Shown one piece after another: positions 14,198-26,700 of a stretch of 54,701 bases of DNA. This stretch comes from Phoronis australis (lineage: Eukaryota; Phoronida; Phoronidae): positions 35,443 to 90,143 of the forward strand of contig NMRA01000038.1 in NCBI GenBank assembly GCA_002633005.1, read 5' to 3'. Under the pieces are notes generated by a model. That model had not been told where the DNA came from. It searched no databases and was given only the letters and a program-made list of their open reading frames with translations. Within the stretch, counting starts at the first letter, position 1, and each line of letters opens with the position of its first letter. The position numbers and the translations under genes were made by a program.

Positions 14198-14500
14198 GTG
14201 TTAGCCAAGTTGCACGTCCAGCTGATTGTTCTCTTCCTGGGTTGGTTTTCAACGATTTGTGTTGTGGTGAGTTGCAGTAATTACCGGGCCAGAGTCAAGA
14301 ACTTGCCGTTTTATCGGTTTTCTAGTGTAAGTACTTCGCATTATCGGCGAAATATGAGGTGCATTTCGGCTTCAGCTGGCAATTGCATCGCCTGTGGACG
14401 CCGCAGATTTAACTCGTTACTCCGGAAAACAAGTCAAACCACTGAAAGATTCCATTCTATACAACCCCACAAGATGCACCGACAGGTGAAATTTCTGTAG
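14198..14500 (+). pseudogene. Possible THAP zinc-finger relic
   Basis: The open frame contains CVVVSCSNYRARVKNLPFYR then F (from 14258). This fits the THAP start C-x4-C-S-N ... F-x-x-F. The usual proline after the second Phe is Ser, and the downstream Trp, Cys and His cannot be placed in frame. It may be an eroded transposase or host THAP exon. Much weaker than the 44 kb copies. Confidence 0.3.
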
Positions 14501-16427
14501 TTTTATTTTGATCATTCAGTTACCCTCTATATGGGTGCAGCGCAACTATCAGCTTGTTCGCCAGAGATCACTGGATATGTGACGCAAGTCCAACTGTAAA
14601 CCGTGGACTCGTGTAGGTCCAAAGACTATATCTCAATGTCTTACCGTGTCCAGGTAGCTTTCATTTCATAACTAATTTTTATAGCGTGAACAGTGAGTAG
14701 GCGAATAACAAACATGGTTGCTTTAAGACCCATTGAAAGTGCGTAAGCGGTTGTAATTAAATAGATATTAATCCATACAACGGCACTCTTTGAAAAATGT
14801 AAGAGATCACAATTGAAAATTTTACAGCAAGCACACCTCTACACGCTGTCGACATCATATTGCTACCTCGCAAGGACAATAGATGGCAGAGCAGACTGGT
14901 TTCTGCAGGGACATACTCGCCGATCACGAGCCGAGTCAAAGGCATTGACGACGTTTAAGGCTATCCTTTCCAACTTTGTATTAGCTTGAAGAGTTTACAA
15001 GTACAGTATTGTAAGTAAATCAAACTGTACATCACTTGGATTTTTATCCATGATTTCAAAAATTATAGCGGCTATAAACCTGACTTCCATCAAGGACGGA
15101 AGTTTTCCACTTGCTGTCTCAAAATAGTTATGCAGTCCAATTCTAAGTTAAGGGCTTCGAAAGATATTTTAGTTGCCTGGTTATCGTTGAAACGAGGTTC
15201 TCTAGAAGTTGGATTGTCAGGCGTGTTATTTTACTGGCCGGATAATAAGTAACTGTTAGTGCTTTCATCCCCAAAAATCGCTTCTTATCTGAGTACAGAA
15301 TAAGTTGAGACTAATCTTATAGTGGCAAGTGGTCGCAAAAGTTAAGTTTTTCTACGGAACGCGAGTACAATTTACTGGCGCTTTACAGTCCCAACCGTAA
15401 GGTCTCGTTGATCCCCGGGAGTAGGAATACCAAACCCGAAATTCGATTAACGCGGGATATTGACGGAAACTACAACAATGCCTGTTTTGTTAAAACTTGT
15501 AAATCTTAGAAACAAAACAATACTGTGTAGTCAGAGGGTTAACTCATACGAGTTGTCGCCGCGGGGGCCACGTGCGAAACGAGTTTTGGTTTAGGGATGT
15601 CAAACGAAATTTATCCAACTTCCTTATATCCTTTGATATTTTGTGTGTTCAGCTTATGCGAGGAAGTGCATGCAGACCGTCAGACGGGTTAATTGATTGT
15701 TTCTGGAGGTATGTCCTAAAGGGCAAACTGACCGATTTTCCGAATTTGGCTTGTCCCACTGGTACAGCGTGAAACCAGATTTAAAACACACAAATAATAT
15801 TTTGTCTTAGACCCTGCACTTACCGTTGTGAAATTGATCTCAAGCTGTACAGTTCCTTAGTAAAACTGGAGGTGATTTCAGGGCTTCCAGGTCGCTAGTG
15901 CTTGAAAACATCACGCTTTACACAGCGTCTCCTTTTATGTGATCAGCCCTGGTCTCGAGGGATAGCAAACTGTCTGCTGTTAGCCAACCCAGAATTCACT
16001 TCGCATTACCTTGTATACCGGTGAGTAGTCTAAATAAAAAATCGCCTCTTGGTCCGGCGGAACGCAGCTAGCCGCTTTAAAGGTCCCCTGAAACGTTTCA
16101 GTCGATTTCTTCAAAATCAAATTAAACAAAACACCGCTTTCTGGAACAACAACTGGTGACACGCTGCGTACATATAAGTTAGTGACGAAACCGACAATCG
16201 ATCCTGATAAAGATACATTTCATGCCCCAGCCGGTTTCGGTTCTAAGAAGGGGGCGCTGTGGTCGAGACGCCCGCAGATTTTCAGCCCCATCCTTGTCAA
16301 ATACCAAATTTGCCTTTGAACTGAACAATGATGATTGTACCGATAAAACATACGGCACCAAGACGCACTCGAAGACACAACTTCCAGCGGTCGCAGTCCA
16401 ACGGTTTGCCACTAGAGTTGAGCTAGG

Positions 16428-16472
16428 CAATATCTCACAAAATCTCGCGAAGTTTTGCTTTTTAGCGAGGTT
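16428..16472. repeat. 45-bp block shared with the 44-kb palindrome centre
   Basis: CAATATCTCACAAAATCTCG ... TTGCTTTTTAGCGAGG here matches 44191-44234 (CAATATCTCACGTAATCTCT ... TTGCTTTTTAGCGAGG) in the same orientation. It lies immediately left of the 16482-17135 element. Confidence 0.7.
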
Positions 16473-16481
16473 CTAACGATA

Positions 16482-17135
16482 CGGAGGCACTGAACAGTTC
16501 TCACAGGGATTTGCCTATCAGAACACACGTCAATGGACTCTTCACCCTTTCTTCACTCTGTCAAAAACTGCATGCAAATAACGAAAAGTTTTGAGTCAGT
16601 TCACATCACAAGCCCTACAGATGAGCACAGAAACTTTGTTCTCTCTTGTATTTTTGACCCTTTCACTCCAGTGGAATCCAAGCCTAGACTAAGAGAAATA
16701 ACTTGGACAAAAAATGCAATATCGGCCCTTTTCACCCCAAAACCGCAACTTCCCTTCCTAAATCCAACATTAGATTCCGAAAGCAAATGTCCTACCGATT
16801 CCAAAAATGTGGTCCAAAAGTACTGTCAACCAACTAGTTTTTTTGCAAATCTGGCTTGTTTGAGGGCTACCTGAAATCGCGGCCAATTTCTTAGTTGCTA
16901 CACAGCAATGCACAACTGCAAGAGGGGGCCACCATCTTGAAGAAAAGTGCAACTACAGCCAAGAAAGTGGTCTTTTTTAATTCTCAGCTTGTTCACAAAT
17001 ACAAACGAACCAAATTCACTTGGCCTACATGCAATACCTAACTGAAAAATGCCCCCAAGCCTGGCCTACCCCTAGATTTTAATATTTTGGCAGTGCAAAC
17101 TGGCTGCGGCCGCAGTCTAACTGTTCAGTGCCACC
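16482..17135. mobile_element. Fold-back/MITE element, copy 2
   Basis: Diverged direct relative of 11933-12708. The left end keeps only about 20 bases of terminal repeat (GAGGCACTGAACAGTT) before entering the shared interior (TTTGCCTATCAGAACACACG), while the right end has the full arm through CTGCGGCCGCAG to TTCAGTGCCACC. The left arm is therefore internally deleted. Confidence 0.6.
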
Positions 17136-20100
17136 TATGTAGGTCCTAGCGTAACTGAACTCTAACTTAGGTCCGGCACAATCACGAATACCAGCTTAAG
17201 AATGGCAGCCTCCTTTGAATGGTGCGTAGAAAGGTCGACAGGCCATAGCAGTCGGGTATTCAACTGATGAGTTCACCGGCATATATTACATATTTGATCG
17301 AATGACTGGAACCCAACGTTGGGAGTCGACAGCTTAATCTTCAAAATGTTTTACAGCTCAGGCCACAGTTAACAACTTCAAAAACTCTATGCCATCCGAC
17401 AATAATCTCAAAAATGCGCCTTTCTGCCCTTAAACCGATTGTGACCATTGGCAGCCCCGTGCAGCGCCATTTTCGAAGAGCAGTTGTTTTGGTACATGTT
17501 TTGGGTGCAATTGCTTGTTTTGGGGTTTTTAAGGGACTTTATGGGATAGAAAACTTTCTGAGACCAGTTTCAGCGTGGAATCGAACACGAACACCCGTAG
17601 TCGCAGTGCACTGCCGGAGGAGTATTTGAAGCGTGTTTTAAAAGTTGATGTTTGCGGCCTTAATTTCACCGAATGTCTGGTTGGCAGAAAACGACAGAAT
17701 TGGTGATTGTTAAAAAATCAAAAACTGATATTGTTGTTTCATACACGTGGTCAAAGATAATTAATGAGGTCCATCCAATTCAACAATCATCGTTCTTCGG
17801 CCGCCGTAATGTCCTCAACGTGGCTTCATTGTCAACATCTTTTAACCTTACTTTATGCCACCGCAGTGATTTCAATATCCCAACAAAAACGAGAAAATTG
17901 AGGAAACGCGACGTTCATTGGGTTTTTTTAGCTCCACGAACATTAGTGTTGACGTATAAAGTACCCACCGGCAGTAGTGCCACGTCTTCCAACACGGTAA
18001 TTTCTTGTACACACTTTTTCCGTATCCATTTCCTGACTTAGAAAATGACGGGCATCTTGGAAATTGAGGTCGTGTTTGTCGAGCTGCGTAAATGCAACAA
18101 AAATCCCCCCTGGTAAATCAAATTTGGCAAACAGGTATTCGCAAATCGGATATTGCACGACTCTTTCACTTGATTGCCAAATGAGGTTACGGCGGCCAGC
18201 TTCGAATTGATTGACAAGATAATTCTGATATCAGTTATTGAATGAATTCTAGTCGTTAGATGTGTACGGATAAGTTGCTCAATACACATCATTTGGAGGG
18301 AACAACGTTCGCTGGTATCCATGTACTTGATAATCTCTGTGTTTGTCAATGTTTATGTAGAAGTTCACAGTCTGCAACGCTGTATCTCACCTCCGGATGT
18401 TTGCGTGCATGAGTTGTTGAATAAATGTCGCGAGGTGAATTTGCACTTACTCGATAGTGTAAACGTAAACAAGAACTGATAAAAAATAAAGATTCAAGTT
18501 TTAATCGTATCACAGAGACATGTGTATTTATAACAAATAAAATAACAAACGTTTACATAGATAATTTACAACAAGGCATTAAAGTAAAACCAAAAAGATA
18601 CAACGTGACTTTGGGATCCTTGTCGAACAAAGCGTGTCTTACAGCGGTTATATTAATACACGTCAAGAGGAGAGTACATTAACATAAATTTGAACTATTA
18701 CTGTTATCTGAACACGAGCAAGTAAAAGTGTCTTAACTTAACAAACAGCTGTCAACGAAATTTGCTCGTAGCACGAGGGCTTTTAAGCGATATATTGAGA
18801 TATTTTACTTATGATGTTGGGTATCATCACGCTGATTGGAGTTTTGCCAGACTAAGTGTACTAAAAAATAGACATTAGACCGCAAAAACAGATTGGCGAA
18901 ACTTTAGAATCAGGTATCTGTTTGTATTTGACTGACAGTAAAGCTGTCTAGAGCGTTTCACAGCTCACTACAAAACTTAAATTTCTCGGACAAGTTTCAT
19001 CGATCATTTCCTGATTCACATAAACAAAATACGGTTCACACCTTTAGCGTGAACCGAGAAATAAACAACATGTTCTGAGCAATTAGCCGACATGTCTTTA
19101 TGTTCAGGAAACAGGGTTTTTAAAAGCAGTATTCAAAACAACGTGATACACGTAGGTCTATGTTCAGAGTGACTAGATTGCACTGCAACACTCTCAGTCT
19201 CCTTTCAAATGTATAGGATGTCCCCAAACGTAATCAAATTCCAGGGCAACTACAGCACCATACCATTTCCCGAGAACCAGACTCTGAGGGCGGACCTAGA
19301 GTACCGTCGGTGACATCTTGAAGCATTCAAATGTTTCGAGTTAAAGTACACGTGAGTCGTAACGATATTTTGACTGTGAATCTAGGTATAGATTTTGGTA
19401 AATACCAACGAAACGCTTACACAATTAATGGTAAATTGGTATTAAATACAAAATGAAATTCTAAAGGCTTTGTACTTTCAGAAAAATACACATTTACATG
19501 GCTCAAGACTCACGTTGAGTGTATATTTGGCAACATACACATAACTTAAATTTCTCTTTTCACCACTCCTGTATGAATTTAAATCAGTAATCTTGATCCC
19601 AAATGAATAAACATCGCATTATTGTCGTTTTAAATGTGAGCGCATATTTGGGACAAACTATACTTTTGAATGAATGGAGACTAATATTTTAACTCACTGA
19701 AATTGACCCATCTCTGAGCGCGGAACAATACAAACAGCGAGTACAGTACATGTGCATGTATGGGATAGATCTCACAGTGAGCAAAGCTTTACGAAAACGT
19801 AAGAAACAACCAATGCATTAGCCACCTGACCGAAATGACTGAGTAGCTAAAACTGTGTTATAGTCCTTTTATGGTCCGTTCATCTGCCATCGTCCTCAAA
19901 ACGTCACGTGTTCACAAACGGAAAATAGTCATGAGTGGTTCAATGCACGATAACAGTGTCTCAGTACCGTCTAACCACTTCATTCCAGTCGGATGGATGG
20001 AGACGGTTCTACTTCATGCTGTCAGACCGAGACTAATGTATCAAGTGGTCATATCAGATATGACACCGTTACCATGGAAACTCAATACTCGTACCCGTCG

Positions 20101-20299
20101 TCATTTGTAAGTTAAGCAACAAGCAATTAGCCCATAACTCGTTCATTTTGCCAAGCACTTAGGACGCCAACTCCACGAAAGCGTCCAAGTCATAAATACG
20201 CCACACGTACAAAGTATACTGATCCTCAAAATTATTCCCCTTTTTGATTTCACAATAAATGCCAAAAAAAAAAAACAGTAACAACCAGCACCTCCTTCC
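17136..20299. other. Intergenic, 3' side of the GTPase gene
   Basis: AT-rich and non-coding by eye. The 122-codon frame at 17673-18041 shows no family resemblance. It should include the GTPase 3' UTR; I could not fix a polyadenylation site. Confidence 0.45.
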
Positions 20300-20746
20300 T
20301 CATAACGACGGTTTCCGTTCTATTTCTTTTGTTTTTGTTTTGGTGCTAAACATCGATGCCAATGCTTTTGAGACTTGTACGAATGAGTTTTTTCTCCCAG
20401 CTTTTTTAATACACCTCGAGTTATTTACTTGTGATGTAAGGTCTCTGACGAGTGTGTGGAAGGCAGCACTGATGTTTCTCTCATCGTCGGCTGCAGACAC
20501 TTCATAAAAAAGGCAGCCATATTGTCTTGACAGTGCATAGCCTTCGCTATAGTCCACCTGGCGGCGGTGATCGAGATCTGTCATGTTACCTAGCAACAAG
20601 ATAGGCACGTAACTAGGTGCTTTCGCTTTCTGAGCTAGCTGGATTTGTCTTTTTGCTCGGGAAAAACTCTCTTTGTCACATATGCTGTACACGATTACAA
20701 TAGCCTGACACCAGTTTAAAGTGTCGTACACGGCAACCTCGTTTTC
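20300..20746 (-). CDS. GTPase exon 4: G4, G5 and basic tail
   Basis: 447 nt including the stop at 20300-20302, after the acceptor ttttatttttgcag (ending at 20747). It encodes 148 residues from ENEVAVYDTLNWCQAIVIVY to the C-terminus. Met replaces the G4 lysine (GNMTDL); G5 is EVSAADD. The C-terminus is rich in Lys, Arg and Ser and lacks a prenylation cysteine. The open frame extends slightly upstream of the acceptor, but only the spliced start aligns with the family. Confidence 0.92.
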   Translation of the reverse strand, partial: ENEVAVYDTLNWCQAIVIVYSICDKESFSRAKRQIQLAQKAKAPSYVPILLLGNMTDLDHRRQVDYSEGYALSRQYGCLFYEVSAADDERNISAAFHTLVRDLTSQVNNSRCIKKAGRKNSFVQVSKALASMFSTKTKTKEIERKPSL

Positions 20747-23700
20747 CTGCAAAAATAAAACAACATAAATAGATAAACATACAACAAACAGCGAAGAAAA
20801 CGAATCAACACTATTGAACTAACACACAAGATAGCCCAGCTGAAAGCACGTTTCATAGTCCTAACTTTACAACTTTTAAGTTTACACCTTAACTTAAAAT
20901 TAAACCAACTGAAATAAAGCCCCGTTTAAACCAGTTTTAGATATTAAAAAATTGTCTCATCAGCTAAACAGGCATTTTAACACACATGGAAATGAGACAA
21001 AAAAGCCAAAATCCTTTAGTGAAATGACCCTCTGAGCACTCGTCTGAGTGTAAGACCCGGTCCCTACGAGCCTCGAGAATACGAGAATGACAATCACACT
21101 AGATCAAAATATTTTGTTTTGTTTCATGTCTTCTAGATGGTTTATTTGAACAGGCCTCATTAATTTGATATCACAGTTCTCCTTTACGAAAGATTACAGC
21201 TGCTCTACCCAGTCCGTCATCAACTATTGTAAAATTGTTTGTTGATTGTAGTAATTCTCTGTCAAAGGCAACATTGTTTGCCACTTGGTTCCAAAACATT
21301 TTCTCCTTTGAAAAAGTAAAAGATGCTGAAGGTCACGATGACGTTTGATGCACTTACAACTAAACACGTGACAGATGCAAAAACACTCGCATCAAACAAA
21401 AAAAAAACATTTTCAAGGAAAACAGAAACGTTTGTGGCCATTAAGCTTTAACCTTTAAACGATCGTAACAGAGGATGTTTCAAATAATCCGAAAAATGTT
21501 TACCTCAAACGAAATGACTTAAAGTCAGATGAATTGTACGTAACTACATTTCAGACATTTTCGAAAGTCATAACGGAAAACGTTTTTATAGTGCGCTTAC
21601 AGCTCTTGCGGATCTAAAGGCTGGCATTACGTAGTTTCGAATTACTCTGCATGAAGACGTGAATCTTTCCATAATTTTCCGTTCACAAATCTTAAAAAGA
21701 GTGCTCACTGTTTACGTGTCCTCGCTTAGATAAAAATCGTTAGCGCTAACGGGTCACATACAATGTATCACATAACACTGACATAAATTGATAGGAAATT
21801 TCACGTCATTTGTAAAGTCACGGGAACGGATCTCCCCCCAGGAGGCGATGTGCGACATTCCTGCGTAGTCAAGAGGGCACGTCAAACTACCAGCCGACAG
21901 GTAATCGCAAATTAATTACATTTCACTGTCAACACATTTCCTTCTCAGAATCTCTTAGGGTATTTCCCGAATCAGTTATTGGGATAAGTCATTCGAATAC
22001 CATTTGACGATTTTTCGAGACCTGAAGCGAACAAACAGAACGGTCGGCTATGACACGCGTTTACAATCAGACCCCCTGCTGTACTGGCCAGGTACGTACG
22101 TACTAAAGGTAACTTTATGACCAAGAATTTTTGCGGTTATACGCTGGAATGTTGAACACCTATTGGCAAATATTGATTGCAGGGATACCGGTTCATTCGT
22201 CATATTATACACTGACTTTAGAAGTACTCTGGGCCGCACTTCACAACGGCAAAGTAACTGTTCAATGTACAAAACAGTGAAGACTTGTGCGCAAAATCCG
22301 CATTAACTAATATCCGTTAAGTTCCGTGCAGTGAAAATATAATGATGAATCAATGTGACCACAACTCACCTCCGAATGACAAGCATCTAATATTTCCATG
22401 TCTATGGAACAGTCGTCCATCATCAGGTTGTACTGGTACAACATATCTGAAAAAGAAAGAGAGAACATTTAGAGTGTATTGGTACAACACAGAAGGAAGA
22501 GAGAACAATTAGATTGAATAGGTACAACACAACACAAACAGGGAAAAAGCAAGAATATTCAGTATGACCAGCAGTAATGTAAATAACGTGCAACTTGCAC
22601 CCCAGATTTAGAACGCGTGACTGATTGACTTTAATTATCAATTCATCAGTCATTGAATCGCATTGAAAACTAGCAATTTTATTAGGCAAAAATGACGTCG
22701 TCCAGCTGCGCTTCGTACCAGCTTCGCCACGGGATTTTAAAATTGGAGCTGACTTGTCAGACACGGCGCCGAGGTGAAGTCAAGTTGTGGCTTGGAAAAA
22801 TAATTGGTGTATAACTTCACAAACAATGCTGGTTCCACCCAGTTAATGATTGTATAAGAGACATTGCTGACCATATTTAGGTACTGCCGTTTTTGGCTAA
22901 AACAACAAAGGAGGGAAATAAATGATTATTGTTTTGTTAGAAAACAGTATTTCTATAAAGCCTATTCAGCTGCTTCAACAGTGAAATCAGAGTGTTCAAC
23001 ATGACACCGTTGTAAAGTAAAACATTACGTAAAAAGCTTTCTAACCATCGAACTTCAACGGCAGGGGACTTTGGAAATGAGGCCAGTGTCGACCCAGCCA
23101 TCGTGGGTTGTATTAAAATGAAGTGTTACTAATTGTAATTATTCGTGTTATTTATAGTTTTTAGTTTTGGGAAAAATGGAAAGGTCAAGAAAAATGTGAG
23201 CAAATGAAAGTGCGAACCTTTTAAAATGCTAGGCTTTACTAAACATTGTAGCTGCATTGAGCAGCGCGTCTAAACTAACATTTCCTTTAGCAATTCTTAA
23301 TTCTAAATATTTAGCTACCAGCCATACACTTTGCAGATTCAGCACGTTCAGACATACTCAACACATTCTATGGAACAGAATTACACGTGCAATGTTTACT
23401 CGTTTGATTTCCTGTTACATGTACAGGTCGGAAGCCATGGAGGCAATGTCGTTGAATCTGCGAACCTTTTCTCAAACATACGGGTATTTTCATTACGTAC
23501 AGTGTGTGAGTATGAGCGTTTACAAACTAATGAAACTATCCAACACCAGAAATGGGTTGATCTACCGTAATCAAGAGAAATCGTTCATAATTTCGCGTTG
23601 TTTTATAAACTAAAATTTTGTGTGGCATATTTTGCATACCCAATGATAACTGATGTATTTTTCAAGTATTCAGAATAATTTAGTTCTAGCACACCTGTTT

Positions 23701-26700
23701 ATATACATAAATATGAAGATCTAGTAAAACTAATAATTATCGCATAGTTTGCATATTTCTTATTTTAGCGCATGGCCATCAAAACCAGACTGTCCAGTAC
23801 CCGACACATTAACCTATAGTTGTCGCAGAATGTGTTATTATATTTTAGATTCATTTTGGTTTAGTCATCGTATTACACAAGTTTCACGTGTTGTTTACCG
23901 TCATGTTCTCAAAGAAGGGGATTAGTATTGCGTTCTATTCCTAGAACTGTTTGTGAACATAGTGCATTACTTGTACATCTTACTTGATTGGCTAATTCCT
24001 GTATCCCTAATCTCTCTCTATATGTTTCTTACATTTGTATCTGATTCAGTAGTTGTCTTTAAAATGTCTGATTCCATACCGCACCCTCTCAAAACATGAT
24101 GTAAAATACTTACGCCATTTTTCACGAAAAGTGCATAAACTTGTATGTGAGATATTGAGTTTTTCAAATCTACTTTAGTTGCAATAACCTTGTGCTGGAT
24201 CCTATCTTGAAACCACTTTAACTTAGTTTTCGAATACATCCTGGTCAATTTCGGGCACGCCATTTACAGCTGCATTTTGCCCTGGTTGGCTAGCAACAAA
24301 CGAAAATCGGATTGAGACCCCCAAGTAATCCATGTCACTATGTTGTTTACCGTGACAGGAGCCTTTACTTTTTCAAGTCACAGTGCCATTTTCGAAACCG
24401 CTATTTTTGGGTTGGCCCCAATAAACTTTGAATCGTTTTCTTGGGTCGACGACGGTTTCGATCTTTTTTGAAACAAGGGTGTGCACAAATATGAGATATC
24501 CGAGAACGTGATGCGGATAACATGACAAAACAGACCTAGTTATTCGTCAGCAAACGAAGGAATCTTTACGTTGCGTCTTAATTTACATGTGGAATGTTCG
24601 TTTGCTAATTAAGCTTTCGTGTACATTTGCTTGAATGACGAACCTAATTCCGGAAAATTAAGACGAAAACATTTAGCAGAAAGTGACGTCTGTAGAAGAC
24701 ATTCCAATTTTACCAATTCAGAAAACAACATATTGACGAAGGGGTCGTCTATAATTAACAGTGTAGATACAATTTAACTGTCAGTTATGCAGCTTACAAT
24801 ATACCACTTGGCGTTATCGCTTATTGCATGGTTATATATGGTGTCAGAACGGGCAACGAGCCATGGCAATCGGAAGTAAATATTGGGACTGTTGCGAGTG
24901 TTATCCAAAACGTTTGACAGAATGTCGCGTTGAGGTTTCCCCCCACCCTCAACACATACATAGGGATCATAAAAATGAATACCCCTTGTCAATTCATGTA
25001 ACAACTATCTTTACTGACGTCATGACTACTATGAAAGTGTATCCGCTTATACATTTCACAAAGGTTTCTTTACCGTGATATTCTTATCCACAATATACAA
25101 CATGCGCACGTTCATATTTTACACATTCAGAATTTATCCAATTTACATGGCCTAGCTCTTTATACTCGAGACTTGCAATCCGAAAGACGGTAAAATTTGT
25201 GATTAATGATGACGTGTTGTTTGCATTGCATGACAAGATTAAATACGGCACAGACTTGCGTGGCCACCTGCGGACAGGCCAACAGTCTTTGCCCGAACAC
25301 CGATAACTTTTGACATTTCTGTCGTCACAGGCAAATATCCACAGTTTGCCAGGAAAACGGGTTCTTAGTAAGCCATCCTTACCTATTTCGGAATTATATT
25401 CGCCAATGAATCTTCGTGTAAGAAATCGGACTGTCACTGCTGAAAGATGAAAAGATATATTATTTTAATAACCTCGGTTGGAACAAACACAGATAACCGG
25501 CTTATCACACTTTGCATGGGGCCAGAGTACACAGAGACAATGTTAACACACAATTGACGCTGAGACTGGAGTTTACACAGTCGTGTTATGAGTGAGAAGT
25601 CGGACAAGTGGCCCTCCAAGTCGACCCATGATTTGAACGCCCTTGGCAGCCAGATCATGTCATAGTGGTGAACCCATGCCAGCACACTGTTCACTTAGAG
25701 CCAGCGGACACTATGGTATGCAACTCAGCGTAAATAAAGCTAGTTAACTTTTTGAAAATCTCATTGAGACATTCATTCGGATATCCTTAGATGCATGACG
25801 GGATATTGTGGTCAAGTTGAGGTAAATAACCCCAGCAGAGCACATGCATTTGTTTTATGAATAAATACAATTCGCCATCAGCAGTGGTTCGAGTACTCAG
25901 CTGACCTATCAAAAACACGAGGAATGTCGGAAAAGAAACTAATTATGGTTCAGTGTTTTCCCCATTCAAATGTTTGCTCACGTGTCTATTACCAAACACC
26001 AACCCTTGTGACCTCTACAGATTCATTCCACCCAGTATCATGTTAGTCTCAACTCCTATCACCAGCTGGCGACATGCCAGTGAATGACCCCCTGCAGTCG
26101 AGTCATCTACATCACCGTCCGCGATATCGCTATCAGGATGTTGAATATTTAAAATTGGATTTAGAAGAGATAATCCTTTAATTAATGCTATGATATCATA
26201 ACCAGCTATCGATACATGAAGGGTGACCGTTCGGTTCCAGGATATTTATCGAGTTAAAATAGGTACATTAATTAGCTGGGACTTCGCAAACTCGTTGACG
26301 CGAATATGCTGGCGTTCTACATGTATACGTTCGATTATAACTGCAGCGATAGTCGAGGAAGGGCGCGCGACCGTTCATCACTGAAGACTGTACCGCTGTT
26401 TACGTACTCATAAAGTGTTGATACATCGTACGACGTAATCCCTTCCCATTTTTTGTAAATGCTTCGCAAGAAGTTGACTACATTTCACAGCAAAGCTAAA
26501 GGCCCAGGCATCTAAAACAACCTCTGCTACCATGAAATTTATCCATTATTTATTACGTCAAATAAATGAACTGAACTGAACCGGGATTTGTTTTGTAACA
26601 TCCTAACACAAACCAAACATTTGTAAACAGGGGCGCATACACTTATAAACACCGATGTTTGTATAACTCTTGTTCGACCTGAATGAACGAGAAGACCCAA

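Noticed and set aside
16074-16100. TTTAAAGGTCCCCTGAAACG as a TTAA-type element end
   Set aside because: No partner end found within about 1 kb on either side; could be a solo remnant.
17673-18041. 122-codon plus-strand frame
   Set aside because: No recognisable domain or splice context.
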